A DNA stretch of 64,000 bases from Pseudomonas alliivorans (GTDB lineage: Bacteria > Pseudomonadota > Gammaproteobacteria > Pseudomonadales > Pseudomonadaceae), in NCBI RefSeq assembly GCF_017826695.1, contig NZ_JAFFZW010000001.1, forward strand, positions 1 through 64,000. Reading direction: 5' to 3'. Made by a program: the position numbers and the translations under genes. The notes below the pieces were generated by a model. It saw only the letters and a list, made by a program, of their open reading frames with translations. It had not been told where the DNA came from and did no database searches. Shown here in pieces: positions 7,581-16,232 of the stretch (position 1 is its first letter; each line of letters starts with the position of its first letter).

Positions 7581-8902
7581 TACAGACCCACACTCTGACG
7601 CAGCCCGGCCAGCGGGCGACGCAACAGATAAAGCGCCAGCGGTGCCCGGTCACCGAAAATCTTGGCGGTGCCGCGCAGACCGATTCGGGGCGGAGACGAT
7701 TCGACAAAGCGGGCGTCCAGGCGATAGGCCAACTGGCCGCCAGGTGTCGGCTGCGCTTCATAAGCGGCCCGCTCGAGAATCGCTGCATGACGCTGCAACG
7801 GATCGCTGTCCAGAAACAGTGCCACCTCGGCATCAGGCTGCAACGCAATGGCATCGCCGACCGCCAGTTCGATGCGCAGCTCGGCCTGAGTCGGGTCGGC
7901 GATTTCCATCAGGCGTTCGCCGGTCTGTACCGGTTTGCCGATCCAGCGCTGGGCATCGGCGAACACGGCAATGCCGTCACGCTCGGCTCGTACTTCACTG
8001 CGCTTGAGCAGTTCACGCGCGTAATCGCGCTCGGCACGTTTCTGTTCGACGCGAGCGGCCAGCAGATCGATCTTCGAACTCGACTCTGCGTCGGCAAACG
8101 CGCGCTGCGAGTTGGCCTTGAGTTCCGCTTCAGCTACGTTCAGCGCACGCTCCGCCACATCGGCCTGAGCCTTGAGGGTGGTGTTCTCGAAACGCAGCAG
8201 CAGATCGCCGGTCTTGACGGTCTGGTTGGGTTTGACCAGAAACTCGGTCACCACGCCATCCAGCGGTGCCGCGATCACACGTCCACCCAGCGGCACGACT
8301 TCAGCCGGTGCCAGCACTGACTGACGCACAGGAATCAGCAGGCACAGCAGCACCAGGATCACCAGCAACGCCTGACGCTTGCGGTTGAAGCGCAGGCGCC
8401 ATGGCTTGCCGGGCTGCAGTGCCAGCCAAGCATGGCTGTACGTGCCGCCCAGTTGAGACAGCAAAACCTGCTCGGCCGGGGTCCAGGGTGTGTCGCGTGC
8501 CAGCCAAAGGCCGCCGAACACGTCACCTTTGCGATCCTGCAACGGCAGCCAGAACACATGGGGTGCCGACAGGCTGTTCCAGTCGTCACGCACCGATTCA
8601 CTGAGCATGTCCATCTGCACCACGCGAGCCGGTTTGAGCAGTTCCAGTGTTAGCAACTGGCCAACCGCGTGCTCGACAAAGGCCACGAACGGCGCATTGG
8701 GCTCAATCACGCTGACGCCTGTCACCACCTGTACTTTGCCTGCAATCACCAGCGCAGCATGACGAAACCCGAACAGGCTCTGGCCATCGTTGGCCAGGCT
8801 GTAGGTCAGTTGTTCCAGGTTCGGCGCAGCGCGGGTCAGCCGCTCAAGGTCCAGAAATTGCGCGAAAACCCGTTCAACCGCGCCTGATGCCGGTGCGTTC
8901 AC
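7580..8902 (-). CDS. GAF-like domain / transmembrane / HlyD family adaptor protein
   Basis: A 440-residue protein with GTG start at 8902 overlapping the stop of the upstream adaptor gene (GTGA). Residues 1-165 form a cytosolic GAF-like sensory domain (LFGFRHAALVI, then HVFWLPLQDRKGDVFGGLWLAR). One membrane helix follows at about 177-193. Residues about 200-440 are a periplasmic HlyD/membrane-fusion part with barrel-sandwich halves (VIAAPLDGVVTEFLVKPNQTVKTGDLL) around a coiled coil (about 240-310). A membrane-fusion protein with its own cytosolic sensory domain is unusual. It lies between the RND-type adaptor and the M50-HlyD fusion, so the operon encodes three adaptor-like proteins. No ABC or RND pump is present locally. 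Function unproven. Confidence 0.8.
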   Translation of the reverse strand: MNAPASGAVERVFAQFLDLERLTRAAPNLEQLTYSLANDGQSLFGFRHAALVIAGKVQVVTGVSVIEPNAPFVAFVEHAVGQLLTLELLKPARVVQMDMLSESVRDDWNSLSAPHVFWLPLQDRKGDVFGGLWLARDTPWTPAEQVLLSQLGGTYSHAWLALQPGKPWRLRFNRKRQALLVILVLLCLLIPVRQSVLAPAEVVPLGGRVIAAPLDGVVTEFLVKPNQTVKTGDLLLRFENTTLKAQADVAERALNVAEAELKANSQRAFADAESSSKIDLLAARVEQKRAERDYARELLKRSEVRAERDGIAVFADAQRWIGKPVQTGERLMEIADPTQAELRIELAVGDAIALQPDAEVALFLDSDPLQRHAAILERAAYEAQPTPGGQLAYRLDARFVESSPPRIGLRGTAKIFGDRAPLALYLLRRPLAGLRQSVGL

Positions 8903-9681
8903 TTGGGCTCCGCGAAATGTGCCGTTCCGCTCATGCCACTCAGCAGACCTTCCACCTTGGGCAGACTGGCCACCAACAGCAGGGTCTGGCTGCCCTCATC
9001 GATCCGGGCGCCCAACCGCTTGACGGTGGCCGTCAGCGGTTTGCCGGTTTCGTCAGGCACAAAGCTGAAGATCTGACCCGGCTTGAGTCGGCTCATCCAG
9101 CGTGACGGCACCAGCAAGTGAATTTCCAGGGTACGGTTGTCGACGATTTCCAGCATCGGCGTGCCGGGGGCGACGCTTTCATAACGCTTGACCTTACGCT
9201 CTACGACTTGTCCGTCATACGGCGCAACCACGCTGCATCGCTTGATCTGCACCTGATAAACATTTGACTGGGCCTGGGTTTCGGACAGTCTGGCCTCGGC
9301 ACGGGCGACCTCGAAACGGCCGACCGAATTGAGCGAGGCCAGTTGCCGATTGTGGGTCAGTTCTTCGCTGGCGCCACGGCTGGCCGCTTGCGCAGCATTC
9401 AACTGGGCCTGATAGGCTGAACAGTCAAACCGCGCCAGTACGTCGCCCTTGTTGAACGACTCACCTTCCTGAAACGGCAGATCAACGATACGTCCGGGCA
9501 ATTCGCTGGCGAGTACAGCCTGATTCTGCGCCCGCAATACGCCACGGGCTTCTCTTGAAGGCTCGGCGGGTGCAGCTCCCGGCGCAGGCTCGTCAATCAG
9601 GCCGATGGCTTCAGGCGTCTGCCCATGCGCCAGGCCTGTAACACTCAACATTGCGAACAGTACAGCTTGCAAACACCGCAT
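8899..9681 (-). CDS. RND-type periplasmic adaptor (membrane fusion protein)
   Basis: The protein has 260 residues from the ATG at 9681, preferred over an upstream in-frame GTG at 9726 because AAGGAAGGAGT lies just ahead of it and a good signal peptide follows (MRCLQAVLFAMLSVTGLAHG). The mature part has the lipoyl/barrel-sandwich halves (VLASELPGRIVDLPFQEGESFNKGDVLARFDC, then CSVVAPYDGQVVERKV) flanking a short alpha-hairpin, and a beta-barrel end. Such adaptors bridge inner-membrane transporters to an outer-membrane channel. It is shorter than typical MexA-type proteins (about 380). Translational coupling joins it to the GAF-HlyD gene. The EAL regulator gene ends only 42 bases upstream, tying it to the signalling genes. 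Confidence 0.85.
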   Translation of the reverse strand: MRCLQAVLFAMLSVTGLAHGQTPEAIGLIDEPAPGAAPAEPSREARGVLRAQNQAVLASELPGRIVDLPFQEGESFNKGDVLARFDCSAYQAQLNAAQAASRGASEELTHNRQLASLNSVGRFEVARAEARLSETQAQSNVYQVQIKRCSVVAPYDGQVVERKVKRYESVAPGTPMLEIVDNRTLEIHLLVPSRWMSRLKPGQIFSFVPDETGKPLTATVKRLGARIDEGSQTLLLVASLPKVEGLLSGMSGTAHFAEPK

Positions 9682-9722
9682 ACAGCGGACTCCTTCCTTG
9701 AATGGGCATTCCACGCCTTTCT

Positions 9723-11840
9723 TCACATAAGTCGACTGCCCGGCATACGCAGGTAGGCTTCCAGTTCCGCAAGCGGCAGCGGCCGACTCAACAGAAACCC
9801 CTGCACCTGGTCGCAGTGGTTTTCAGTCAGAAATGCCAGTTGCTCGGGCGTCTCTACACCTTCGGCAATCACTTTCAGATCAAGGCTGTGGGCCAGCTCG
9901 ATGATTGCACGGGCGATGGCGGCGTCCTGTGGGTTACTGGTCACCTCACGAATGAAGGCAATGTCGATTTTCAGCTTGTCGATAGGGAATCGGCGCAGGT
10001 AGGCCAGACTTGAATAACCCGTGCCGAAATCGTCGATGGAAATCCTGACGCCCAGTGTCTTGAGTGTCTGCAGCGTGGCGATGGTGTGGGAGGTGTTTTC
10101 CATCAGCGAGCTTTCCGTCAACTCGACTTCAAGCCACCGTGGATCGATCTGATGGCGCTCAAGGGACTGACTGATGTCGGCAATCAGGCCGCTGCCGGCG
10201 ATCTGCTGGCCGGAGACGTTCACCGCTACCTGAAACGATCCCAGACCTGAACGCTGCCACAGGGCAATCTGGGCGCAGACGCTGTCGATCATCCAGCTCC
10301 CGACCTCACTGATCAATGCCAGATTTTCCAGCACGGGCACGAAGATGCCGGGCGAGACGCCGGGTTGGTTCGGGCGCGGCCAGCGCAGCAGAGCCTCAAG
10401 TCCGCAGATACTGCCGTCCTCGAGGCTGACCTTGGGCTGATAGGCGATTTCGAAAGCACGTTGTTGCACGGCCTCACGCAGGGCGTTTTCAAGGTCCAGA
10501 CGCTCCGCGACCTCGGTGTTCATCTGGGCGGTGTAAAACCGGTAGCCATCCACCCCTTTCTTTTTGGCATTGTTCATGGCCGTGTAGGCGTGGCGCACCA
10601 GTTCGCGGGCGTCCTCGCCGTCCTCGGGGAAGAGCGCGACGCCGATGCTGGCGGTCATGACCACCCGCTGGTCTTCGATCTGGAAGGGCGTGCGCAAGGT
10701 GGTGCGGATGCGTTCCAGTATCTGATGGGTGTCGGCCTGACCTTCGCGGATCATGAGAATCAACGCAAATTCGTCGCCGTCCACCCGGCCAAGCGTGTCA
10801 CTGGCATTCAGGCAACTCGCCAGACGTTTGCTGACTTCAAGCAGGGTCTGGTCGCCCAGCACGTGACCCCAGGTTTCGTTGATATTCTTGAAACCGTCGA
10901 GGTTGACGGTCATCACCGCCAGCTTCCAGCGGCTGACAGCGGCCTGGGTCAGCCCCATCTGCAGGCTGGTGTAGAACAGGTCGCGGTTGGGCAGGCCCGT
11001 CAGGTTGTCGTAGTGAGCCATTTTTAACAGGCGCTGGTCGGACTCCTTGCGCCGGGTGATGTCGTGCACGATGCCGACGATGATCCAGTCGTCACCCGCC
11101 TGATAGGCCTGGCGGTGGATTTCGACCGACACATCACGGCCACTCTTGTCACGGATCAGGGTTTCCAGCGGTTCGCTCGGGCCTTTGCCGGCGATGATCT
11201 GGTCGTAGACCACTTCCAACTGTTCCATGGAACTCTCGCCCAGCTCTGCAGGCGTCTTGTGCTGCAACTCGTCGGCGGTGTAACCCAGCAACTGGCAGGC
11301 CCGCCGGTTGAATTCGATCAGGCTCATGGTGTTGCGGTTGATGAGAAAAATCGCGTCGTCCGATGCGTCCATCACCGAGCGAAAGCGCTCCAGGTCAATG
11401 GTCCGCTGTTGCAACTGATCCTCAAGGATCAGGTTGTGGCCCTTCATGTAGTCGCCGAACGACTTCAGTCGCAACAGGTTGCGCACGCGCAGCCACAGCT
11501 CGCCGCTGTCCACCGGTTTGTTGAGGTATTCCTCGGCACCCGCTTCCAGCCCGGAAATGCGAGCGCTGCGCTCGTCGAGTGCCGACAGCATGATGATTGG
11601 GATATTGGAGGTGGTCTTCCCGGACTTGAGCCGACTGGCCACTTCGTAGCCGTCCATGCCTGGCATCATGATGTCCAGCAGAATCAGGTCAGGTGCCTGT
11701 TTCTCGACCATTTCCAGCGCCTGTTCGCCAGACTCCGCCGTCTGCGTCCGATAATGCTGATTCTGCAGGAGCACTTCGAGCAGATCGCGTACATGGACGT
11801 CGTCATCGACGATCAATATCGTTGCGTTGGTTTCGGACAT
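9723..11840 (-). CDS. Response regulator with PAS, degenerate GGDEF and EAL domains
   Basis: About 705 residues: REC domain (about 5-120, ILIVDDD and phospho-acceptor in LILLDIMMPGMDG), PAS (about 150-265), GGDEF-type (about 275-445) and EAL (about 455-700). The cyclase signature reads DGDEF rather than GGDEF and the RxxD inhibitory site is replaced by NASD, so cyclase activity is doubtful. The phosphodiesterase motifs are all intact: EALLRWP, ELTESSLM, IDDFGTGYSSL and VIAEGVET. It probably degrades cyclic di-GMP when phosphorylated. A GTG at 11849 overlapping the previous stop (GTGA) is an alternative start; neither has a strong ribosome site. It sits between the CheY-like regulator and the adaptor genes. 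Confidence 0.9.
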   Translation of the reverse strand: MSETNATILIVDDDVHVRDLLEVLLQNQHYRTQTAESGEQALEMVEKQAPDLILLDIMMPGMDGYEVASRLKSGKTTSNIPIIMLSALDERSARISGLEAGAEEYLNKPVDSGELWLRVRNLLRLKSFGDYMKGHNLILEDQLQQRTIDLERFRSVMDASDDAIFLINRNTMSLIEFNRRACQLLGYTADELQHKTPAELGESSMEQLEVVYDQIIAGKGPSEPLETLIRDKSGRDVSVEIHRQAYQAGDDWIIVGIVHDITRRKESDQRLLKMAHYDNLTGLPNRDLFYTSLQMGLTQAAVSRWKLAVMTVNLDGFKNINETWGHVLGDQTLLEVSKRLASCLNASDTLGRVDGDEFALILMIREGQADTHQILERIRTTLRTPFQIEDQRVVMTASIGVALFPEDGEDARELVRHAYTAMNNAKKKGVDGYRFYTAQMNTEVAERLDLENALREAVQQRAFEIAYQPKVSLEDGSICGLEALLRWPRPNQPGVSPGIFVPVLENLALISEVGSWMIDSVCAQIALWQRSGLGSFQVAVNVSGQQIAGSGLIADISQSLERHQIDPRWLEVELTESSLMENTSHTIATLQTLKTLGVRISIDDFGTGYSSLAYLRRFPIDKLKIDIAFIREVTSNPQDAAIARAIIELAHSLDLKVIAEGVETPEQLAFLTENHCDQVQGFLLSRPLPLAELEAYLRMPGSRLM

Positions 11841-11849
11841 GACGAGCAC

Positions 11850-12239
11850 TCAGGTGGTTGGCCGTTCGGGCGGATTCTTTTCCAGCAAGGTCTCGATGAC
11901 CCGGTACAGTTCCTTGTAACCCAGCGGCTTGGTGATGTAGGCATCACAGCCGGCCAGACGGATTTTTTCTTCGTCCTCTTTCATGGCCATGGCGGTCAGG
12001 GCAATGACCGGAATGGTCGCGGTCCTGGCATCGCTCTTGAGCAGTGAGGTGGCTTGCAGGCCGTCCATTCCGGGCAAATGAATGTCCATCAGAATCAGCT
12101 GCGGCTGACACTCCTGCGCCAGTCTGAGGCCGGTCTCGGCATCGGTTGCCGAGGTCACGCCATGCCCGGCGCTGGTCAGCAGCAATTCGGCCAGGCGCAT
12201 GTTGGCCGCATTGTCTTCGATGATCAGGATTTGGGCCAC
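11850..12239 (-). CDS. CheY-like single-domain response regulator
   Basis: A 129-residue protein that is only a receiver domain. It has the acidic cluster IIEDN, the phospho-acceptor in LILMDIHLPGMDG (Asp near 53), the switch threonine in VIALTAMAM and the conserved lysine in YITKPLGYKEL. No output domain. Its 5' end overlaps the histidine kinase gene by 16 bases, so the two are surely coexpressed. It resembles DivK/CheY-type relays and may shuttle phosphate between the kinase and the REC-EAL protein or other targets; the partner is inferred from position. Confidence 0.9.
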   Translation of the reverse strand: MAQILIIEDNAANMRLAELLLTSAGHGVTSATDAETGLRLAQECQPQLILMDIHLPGMDGLQATSLLKSDARTATIPVIALTAMAMKEDEEKIRLAGCDAYITKPLGYKELYRVIETLLEKNPPERPTT

Positions 12240-13939
12240 GGCGCCTCCACAGGTGTGTGGGCACGAATCGGCAGCCAGACCACAAAGCGTGCGCCCAGAT
12301 CCTTGACGCTGGCGACCGCGACGCTGCCGCCGTGCAGTTCAGCCAGTTGCTTGACCATCGCCAGGCCCAGCCCGGTGCCTTCGAATTTGCGCGACAGGCT
12401 GCTGTCGATCTGGCTGAAGGCCTTGAACAGCTTGCTCATGTCGCTTTGCGCAATGCCGATCCCGGTGTCGCTAACCCTCAGTTCAAGGAACTGATCATGC
12501 TTGCTGGCGGGCAGCTCGAAGCCATAGGTCGGCCAGTCGCCCTCGATGGATCCGGCCAGCGCACGTGGCACTTGCCGTACGGCCAGCGTGACCCAGCCGC
12601 CCGGCGAGCTGAATTTCACCGCGTTGGCCAGCAAGTTATAGACGATCTGCTTGGTCTTGCGCCGGTCCAGTTCCATCAGGCCGAAATCGGTTTCGGATTC
12701 CAGTTTGAGCTGAATGCTCTGTAGCGCGGCCTGTTCGCGAACGATCAGCAGGCTGTTGCTCAGCAGCTCGCTCAGTTCGACCGGCTCCAGCTCCAGCTCC
12801 ATCATGCCGGCCTCCACCTTGGACAGATCGAGAATGTCGTTGATCAGTGACAGCAGGTGCTGGCCGCTGTTGAAGATGTCGCCGATGTACTTGCGCTGTG
12901 TGTCGGTCATATCGCCGACCATGCCGTCCCGCAACGCTTCGGAAAAACCGATGACGGCGTTGAGCGGTGTGCGCAGTTCGTGGGACATGGTGGCGAGGAA
13001 TTCGGACTTCATGTGGCTGGCATGTTCCAGCTCGACGTTCTTCTCTTCCAGGGTGCGTTCGAAGCGCTTGCGCTCGGTGACATCACGGGCAGCGGCGAAC
13101 ACGCCCTTGAGTTTGCGGTCGCGGTCATGGAAAGTCGCGGCGTTGTAGGACACTACGGTTTCGGTGCCATCGTAGGCACGCACCGTGAGTTCGTAGTCGC
13201 TGACGGTGTGTTCGCTGAGCACACGCTTGATGGCTGCCTCGGCGCTGGCCGGGTCAGTGAAGAAGTTCTTGCATGGCGCGCCGATCAGTTCGTCACGGGT
13301 TCTCCCGGTCAGCGCCATCATCTGCTTGTTGACGTCGGAAATGATGCCTTGCGGATCAGTCATCATCAGGGCATCGATGTTCGACTCGATCAGCGACCGG
13401 GTATAGAAGTGCTGATCGCGAAGCCGCTGGTCGAGCAGGGCCTGGGTTTGCTCTTCCTGCTTGCGCGCGGTGTTATCGGTGCCGATCAGCAGATAACCGA
13501 TGATGGTTTCGTTACTGTCGCGCAATGAAGTGACCGAGACCATGGCTGACAGTCGACTGCCGTCCTTGCGAATGTAGGTCAGTTCGTAGATGTCTTCGAT
13601 GCCGCGAGAAGCCTTGAAGACCAGTGCTTCGAAGCCGGGGGTGATGGGGGTGTTGAGCTCGTGGCTGAGTGCCGCCGCTCGGGTGATCAGTTCGGTGGGA
13701 TCTGAGATGTCGGCGGGGGTGATCTTGTCGACCACATCTTCGGACTGATAGCCGAGCATGCGCTCGGCGCCGACGTTGAAAATCTGGATGACGCCGTGTT
13801 CATCGGTCGCGATGCTGGAAAAGTAGGCGCTGTTGAAAATCGCATCCTGCAGTGCGCCTGTCTTGAGCAGGTTTTTCTGACGACGTGACTCCGTGGTCCT
13901 TTCGTCGCGAGACTCAGGTTCTACTGGCGGGGTTTGCAT
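12224..13939 (-). CDS. PAS-PAS sensor histidine kinase
   Basis: A 571-residue kinase without membrane segments, so probably cytosolic. Two PAS domains lie at about 30-160 and 180-290. The dimerisation/phospho-acceptor helix holds MSHELRTPLNAVIGFSEAL with the histidine near 320. The ATPase part shows the N box (NLLANAVKFSS), G1 (VSDTGIGIA) and G2 (GTGLGLAM) motifs. Two consecutive ATGs occur (13942 and 13939); I chose the second because GGAG is 5 bases away from it. It is the first gene of the operon that continues through the CheY-like protein, REC-EAL regulator, adaptors and protease. The signal is unknown; PAS domains suggest redox, ligand or light-type sensing. Confidence 0.88.
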   Translation of the reverse strand: MQTPPVEPESRDERTTESRRQKNLLKTGALQDAIFNSAYFSSIATDEHGVIQIFNVGAERMLGYQSEDVVDKITPADISDPTELITRAAALSHELNTPITPGFEALVFKASRGIEDIYELTYIRKDGSRLSAMVSVTSLRDSNETIIGYLLIGTDNTARKQEEQTQALLDQRLRDQHFYTRSLIESNIDALMMTDPQGIISDVNKQMMALTGRTRDELIGAPCKNFFTDPASAEAAIKRVLSEHTVSDYELTVRAYDGTETVVSYNAATFHDRDRKLKGVFAAARDVTERKRFERTLEEKNVELEHASHMKSEFLATMSHELRTPLNAVIGFSEALRDGMVGDMTDTQRKYIGDIFNSGQHLLSLINDILDLSKVEAGMMELELEPVELSELLSNSLLIVREQAALQSIQLKLESETDFGLMELDRRKTKQIVYNLLANAVKFSSPGGWVTLAVRQVPRALAGSIEGDWPTYGFELPASKHDQFLELRVSDTGIGIAQSDMSKLFKAFSQIDSSLSRKFEGTGLGLAMVKQLAELHGGSVAVASVKDLGARFVVWLPIRAHTPVEAPWPKS

Positions 13940-14119
13940 CATTGCTCCCGTGACTTCGTGAGCCTTCCTGAGGATCAGGCTCTATCGTGAACATCGGTCG
14001 AGCGAATGGCAACACCATGACGCGTTGCCAGTCACATTCCGACTATCAGCGGTTTGCCACTAAATAGCTACCAAAGGTTTGCTTCGGATCCGCCGTTTCT
14101 CAGTGCAGGCACACCGCTT

Positions 14120-15628
14120 TCAGGATTTGCCGGGAATGCCGTACTTGCGCAACCGGTGAGCGATGGCGGTGTGCGAAGTGTGCAAGCGTGTGGCCAGCTG
14201 GCGCGTGGAGGGATAGTCGGCGTAAAGCTTTTCCAGCAGCTCCTTTTCGAAAGACTCCACGGCGTGCTCAAGGCTGTCGACCTCGACTGTGTTCTGGCCT
14301 GCAATAGCGGTGCCCGCGATGTCCAGATCGCTGATATCCACCACTGCGCCTTCACTGATGGCTGCGGCGCGGAAGATCACGTTCTGCAGCTGCCGGACAT
14401 TACCCGGCCAGCGATTGCCCAGCAGGGCAGGGTAAGTACCGGGTGCCAGACGACAGACCGGACGCTGGATCTGCGCACAGGCCTGCTCCATGAAGTACCG
14501 CCCCAGCAGCAGAATGTCCTGGCCGCGCTCGCGCAGTGGCGGCACTTCCAGATTCAGGACGTTGAGGCGGTAGAACAGGTCTTCGCGGAAGGTGCCTTCG
14601 CTGACCATTTTTTCCAGGTCGCGGTGGGTGGCGCTCAGGATGCGCACATTGACCTTGACCTCGCGGTCGCCGCCCACCCGCCGAAAGCTGCCGTCGTTGA
14701 GAAAACGCAGAAGCTTGGCCTGCAGGTAGGGCGACATTTCGCCGATCTCGTCGAGAAATACCGTGCCCTGGTTGGCCAGCTCCATCAGCCCTGGCTTGCC
14801 GCCCCGCTGGGCGCCGGTGAAGGCACCGGGGGCATAGCCGAACAGTTCGCTTTCGGCGAGATTCTCCGGCAACGCCGCGCAGTTGAGGGCCAGAAACGGC
14901 TCGCCATGTCGGGCGCTGCTGGCGTGGCAGGCGCGGGCGACCAGTTCCTTGCCTGTACCGGTCTCGCCCTGAATCAACAGCGGCGCGTCGAGTGCTGCAA
15001 TGCGTTGAGCGCGTGCCTTGAGCGTGCGGATGGCAGCCGACTCGCCAAGCAACGCATCGAAGCCTTCAGCGTGGTCATGGTGCAACGCTGAAAGGCGTTC
15101 GCCGATCCGGCTGGGCAGGTACAACGTGATCAGCGCACCCGCTTCGGTGATCGGTGTGGCGTCGAGCAGCAGCGCTTCGCCATTGAGCGTGATTTCGCGC
15201 AGCGGCAGACGAAAGCCGTTATCCAGCAACGCAGCTTGGAGGCTGGGGTCGGCGAACATTTCACCGATGGATTCCCCCGCAGGCTCGCGGCCGATCAGCG
15301 TGATCAACGCCGGGTTGGCCAGCAGCACATGCCCGGCGCTGTCCAGTGCCAGCACCGGATCGGTCATCGCTGCCAGCAGTGCATCAAGCTGCAGATGGCG
15401 ACGCTGACCGGGCAGAATGTCCACCACTGTGATTGCCTCGACACCTCGCACTCTGAACAAGGCGTCCTTGAGCTCTTCGAGCATCTGATGGCTGAGGGTC
15501 GGCGCGTCGATGTAGACATTCGGTGGCACCATTTCCACAGCATCCAGGTTCAGATTGCGCCCACCCAGAATCGCCAGCACTTCCTGGGTGATACCGACGC
15601 GGTCGATGAAACTGACATGGATACGCAT
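14120..15628 (-). CDS. phhR: TyrR/PhhR-type sigma-54-dependent transcriptional regulator
   Basis: A 502-residue regulator with an N-terminal ACT domain (about 1-70), a PAS domain (about 78-175), an AAA+ domain with Walker A GETGTGKE (221-228), the sigma-54 contact loop GAFTGA (268-273) and Walker B FLDEIGE, and a C-terminal helix-turn-helix (about 455-500, STRQLATRLHTSHTAIAHRL). In Pseudomonas, PhhR activates phenylalanine hydroxylase and aromatic amino acid genes. The GAFTGA loop is intact, unlike in E. coli TyrR, so sigma-54 activation is likely. The phhABC genes are not beside it, so the paralogue assignment (PhhR versus another TyrR-like protein) is probable rather than certain. Confidence 0.8.
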   Translation of the reverse strand: MRIHVSFIDRVGITQEVLAILGGRNLNLDAVEMVPPNVYIDAPTLSHQMLEELKDALFRVRGVEAITVVDILPGQRRHLQLDALLAAMTDPVLALDSAGHVLLANPALITLIGREPAGESIGEMFADPSLQAALLDNGFRLPLREITLNGEALLLDATPITEAGALITLYLPSRIGERLSALHHDHAEGFDALLGESAAIRTLKARAQRIAALDAPLLIQGETGTGKELVARACHASSARHGEPFLALNCAALPENLAESELFGYAPGAFTGAQRGGKPGLMELANQGTVFLDEIGEMSPYLQAKLLRFLNDGSFRRVGGDREVKVNVRILSATHRDLEKMVSEGTFREDLFYRLNVLNLEVPPLRERGQDILLLGRYFMEQACAQIQRPVCRLAPGTYPALLGNRWPGNVRQLQNVIFRAAAISEGAVVDISDLDIAGTAIAGQNTVEVDSLEHAVESFEKELLEKLYADYPSTRQLATRLHTSHTAIAHRLRKYGIPGKS

Positions 15629-15710
15629 GGGGCAGTGCGGGTTCGCAAACGAGAGGGTGGCCAGTATGCCCTGTGGCGCGGGGTTTGGTGAAATTCAGCG
15701 TCATGGCGTG

Positions 15711-15736
15711 CATGCCCACGCGGAGCGATGGGCATG
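15711..15736. repeat. REP-like palindrome
   Basis: An inverted repeat with arms CATGCCCA and TGGGCATG around CGCGGAGCGA. It is nearly identical in core to the palindrome at 62464-62485. It lies between phhR and the DUF5064 gene, in the manner of the intergenic REP-like elements common in P. syringae-type genomes. Confidence 0.7.
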
Positions 15737-15817
15737 ATCAGTGTCGAGGCGGACTTGATCGTTCCCGCGCTCAGGCATGGTAACGGCGCTCAGAACGCTC
15801 CGCGCCCGGAAGAGGCC

Positions 15818-16174
15818 TTACTCCAGATGCTCAGGCTTCACCGGCTCGCCGGATTTCGCGTCGAGCTTGTCGCGAATGTCTTCGAACATGCGGTCGTAAT
15901 CGGGATGCCTGGCAATCGGCAGGGAATCGCTGTGGGGCAGGCCATGCTTGAGGGCGATGCGTCCGGCGTCATGGGCGAAGTTGAAGGCCAGGTCGCGGGG
16001 CAGGACGAATTCCTCGGAGAAAGTCTTGCCATCGATCTCGCCCTGCATCGTGAAATGGATGCCGGTTCCTTCCTTGGGATCCTGGCTCACTTCGTAACGC
16101 AGATGAATGTCGTAGGCGACATCCGATGGCTGGAACGCCGCGTGAGTCATGTGCAGATGGCCTGGCTCGAACAT
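15818..16174 (-). CDS. DUF5064 family protein
   Basis: A 118-residue protein starting MFEPGHLHMTHAAF. I recognise the opening and the pattern YDIHLRYEV, GKTFSEEFVLPRDLAFNFAHDAG and HPDYDRMFEDIRDKL as the Pseudomonas-restricted DUF5064 family, whose function is not known. There is no signal peptide or membrane helix. The ribosome site before the ATG at 16174 is weak; a longer frame upstream has no family resemblance. It is 58 bases downstream of the DUF454 gene on the same strand and could be cotranscribed with it. Confidence 0.7.
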   Translation of the reverse strand: MFEPGHLHMTHAAFQPSDVAYDIHLRYEVSQDPKEGTGIHFTMQGEIDGKTFSEEFVLPRDLAFNFAHDAGRIALKHGLPHSDSLPIARHPDYDRMFEDIRDKLDAKSGEPVKPEHLE

Positions 16175-16232
16175 GGAGGTTGCCCCATTGAAATTGAGTG
16201 TCCACGTAGGACACTGCTCGTATCGGGGCGGT

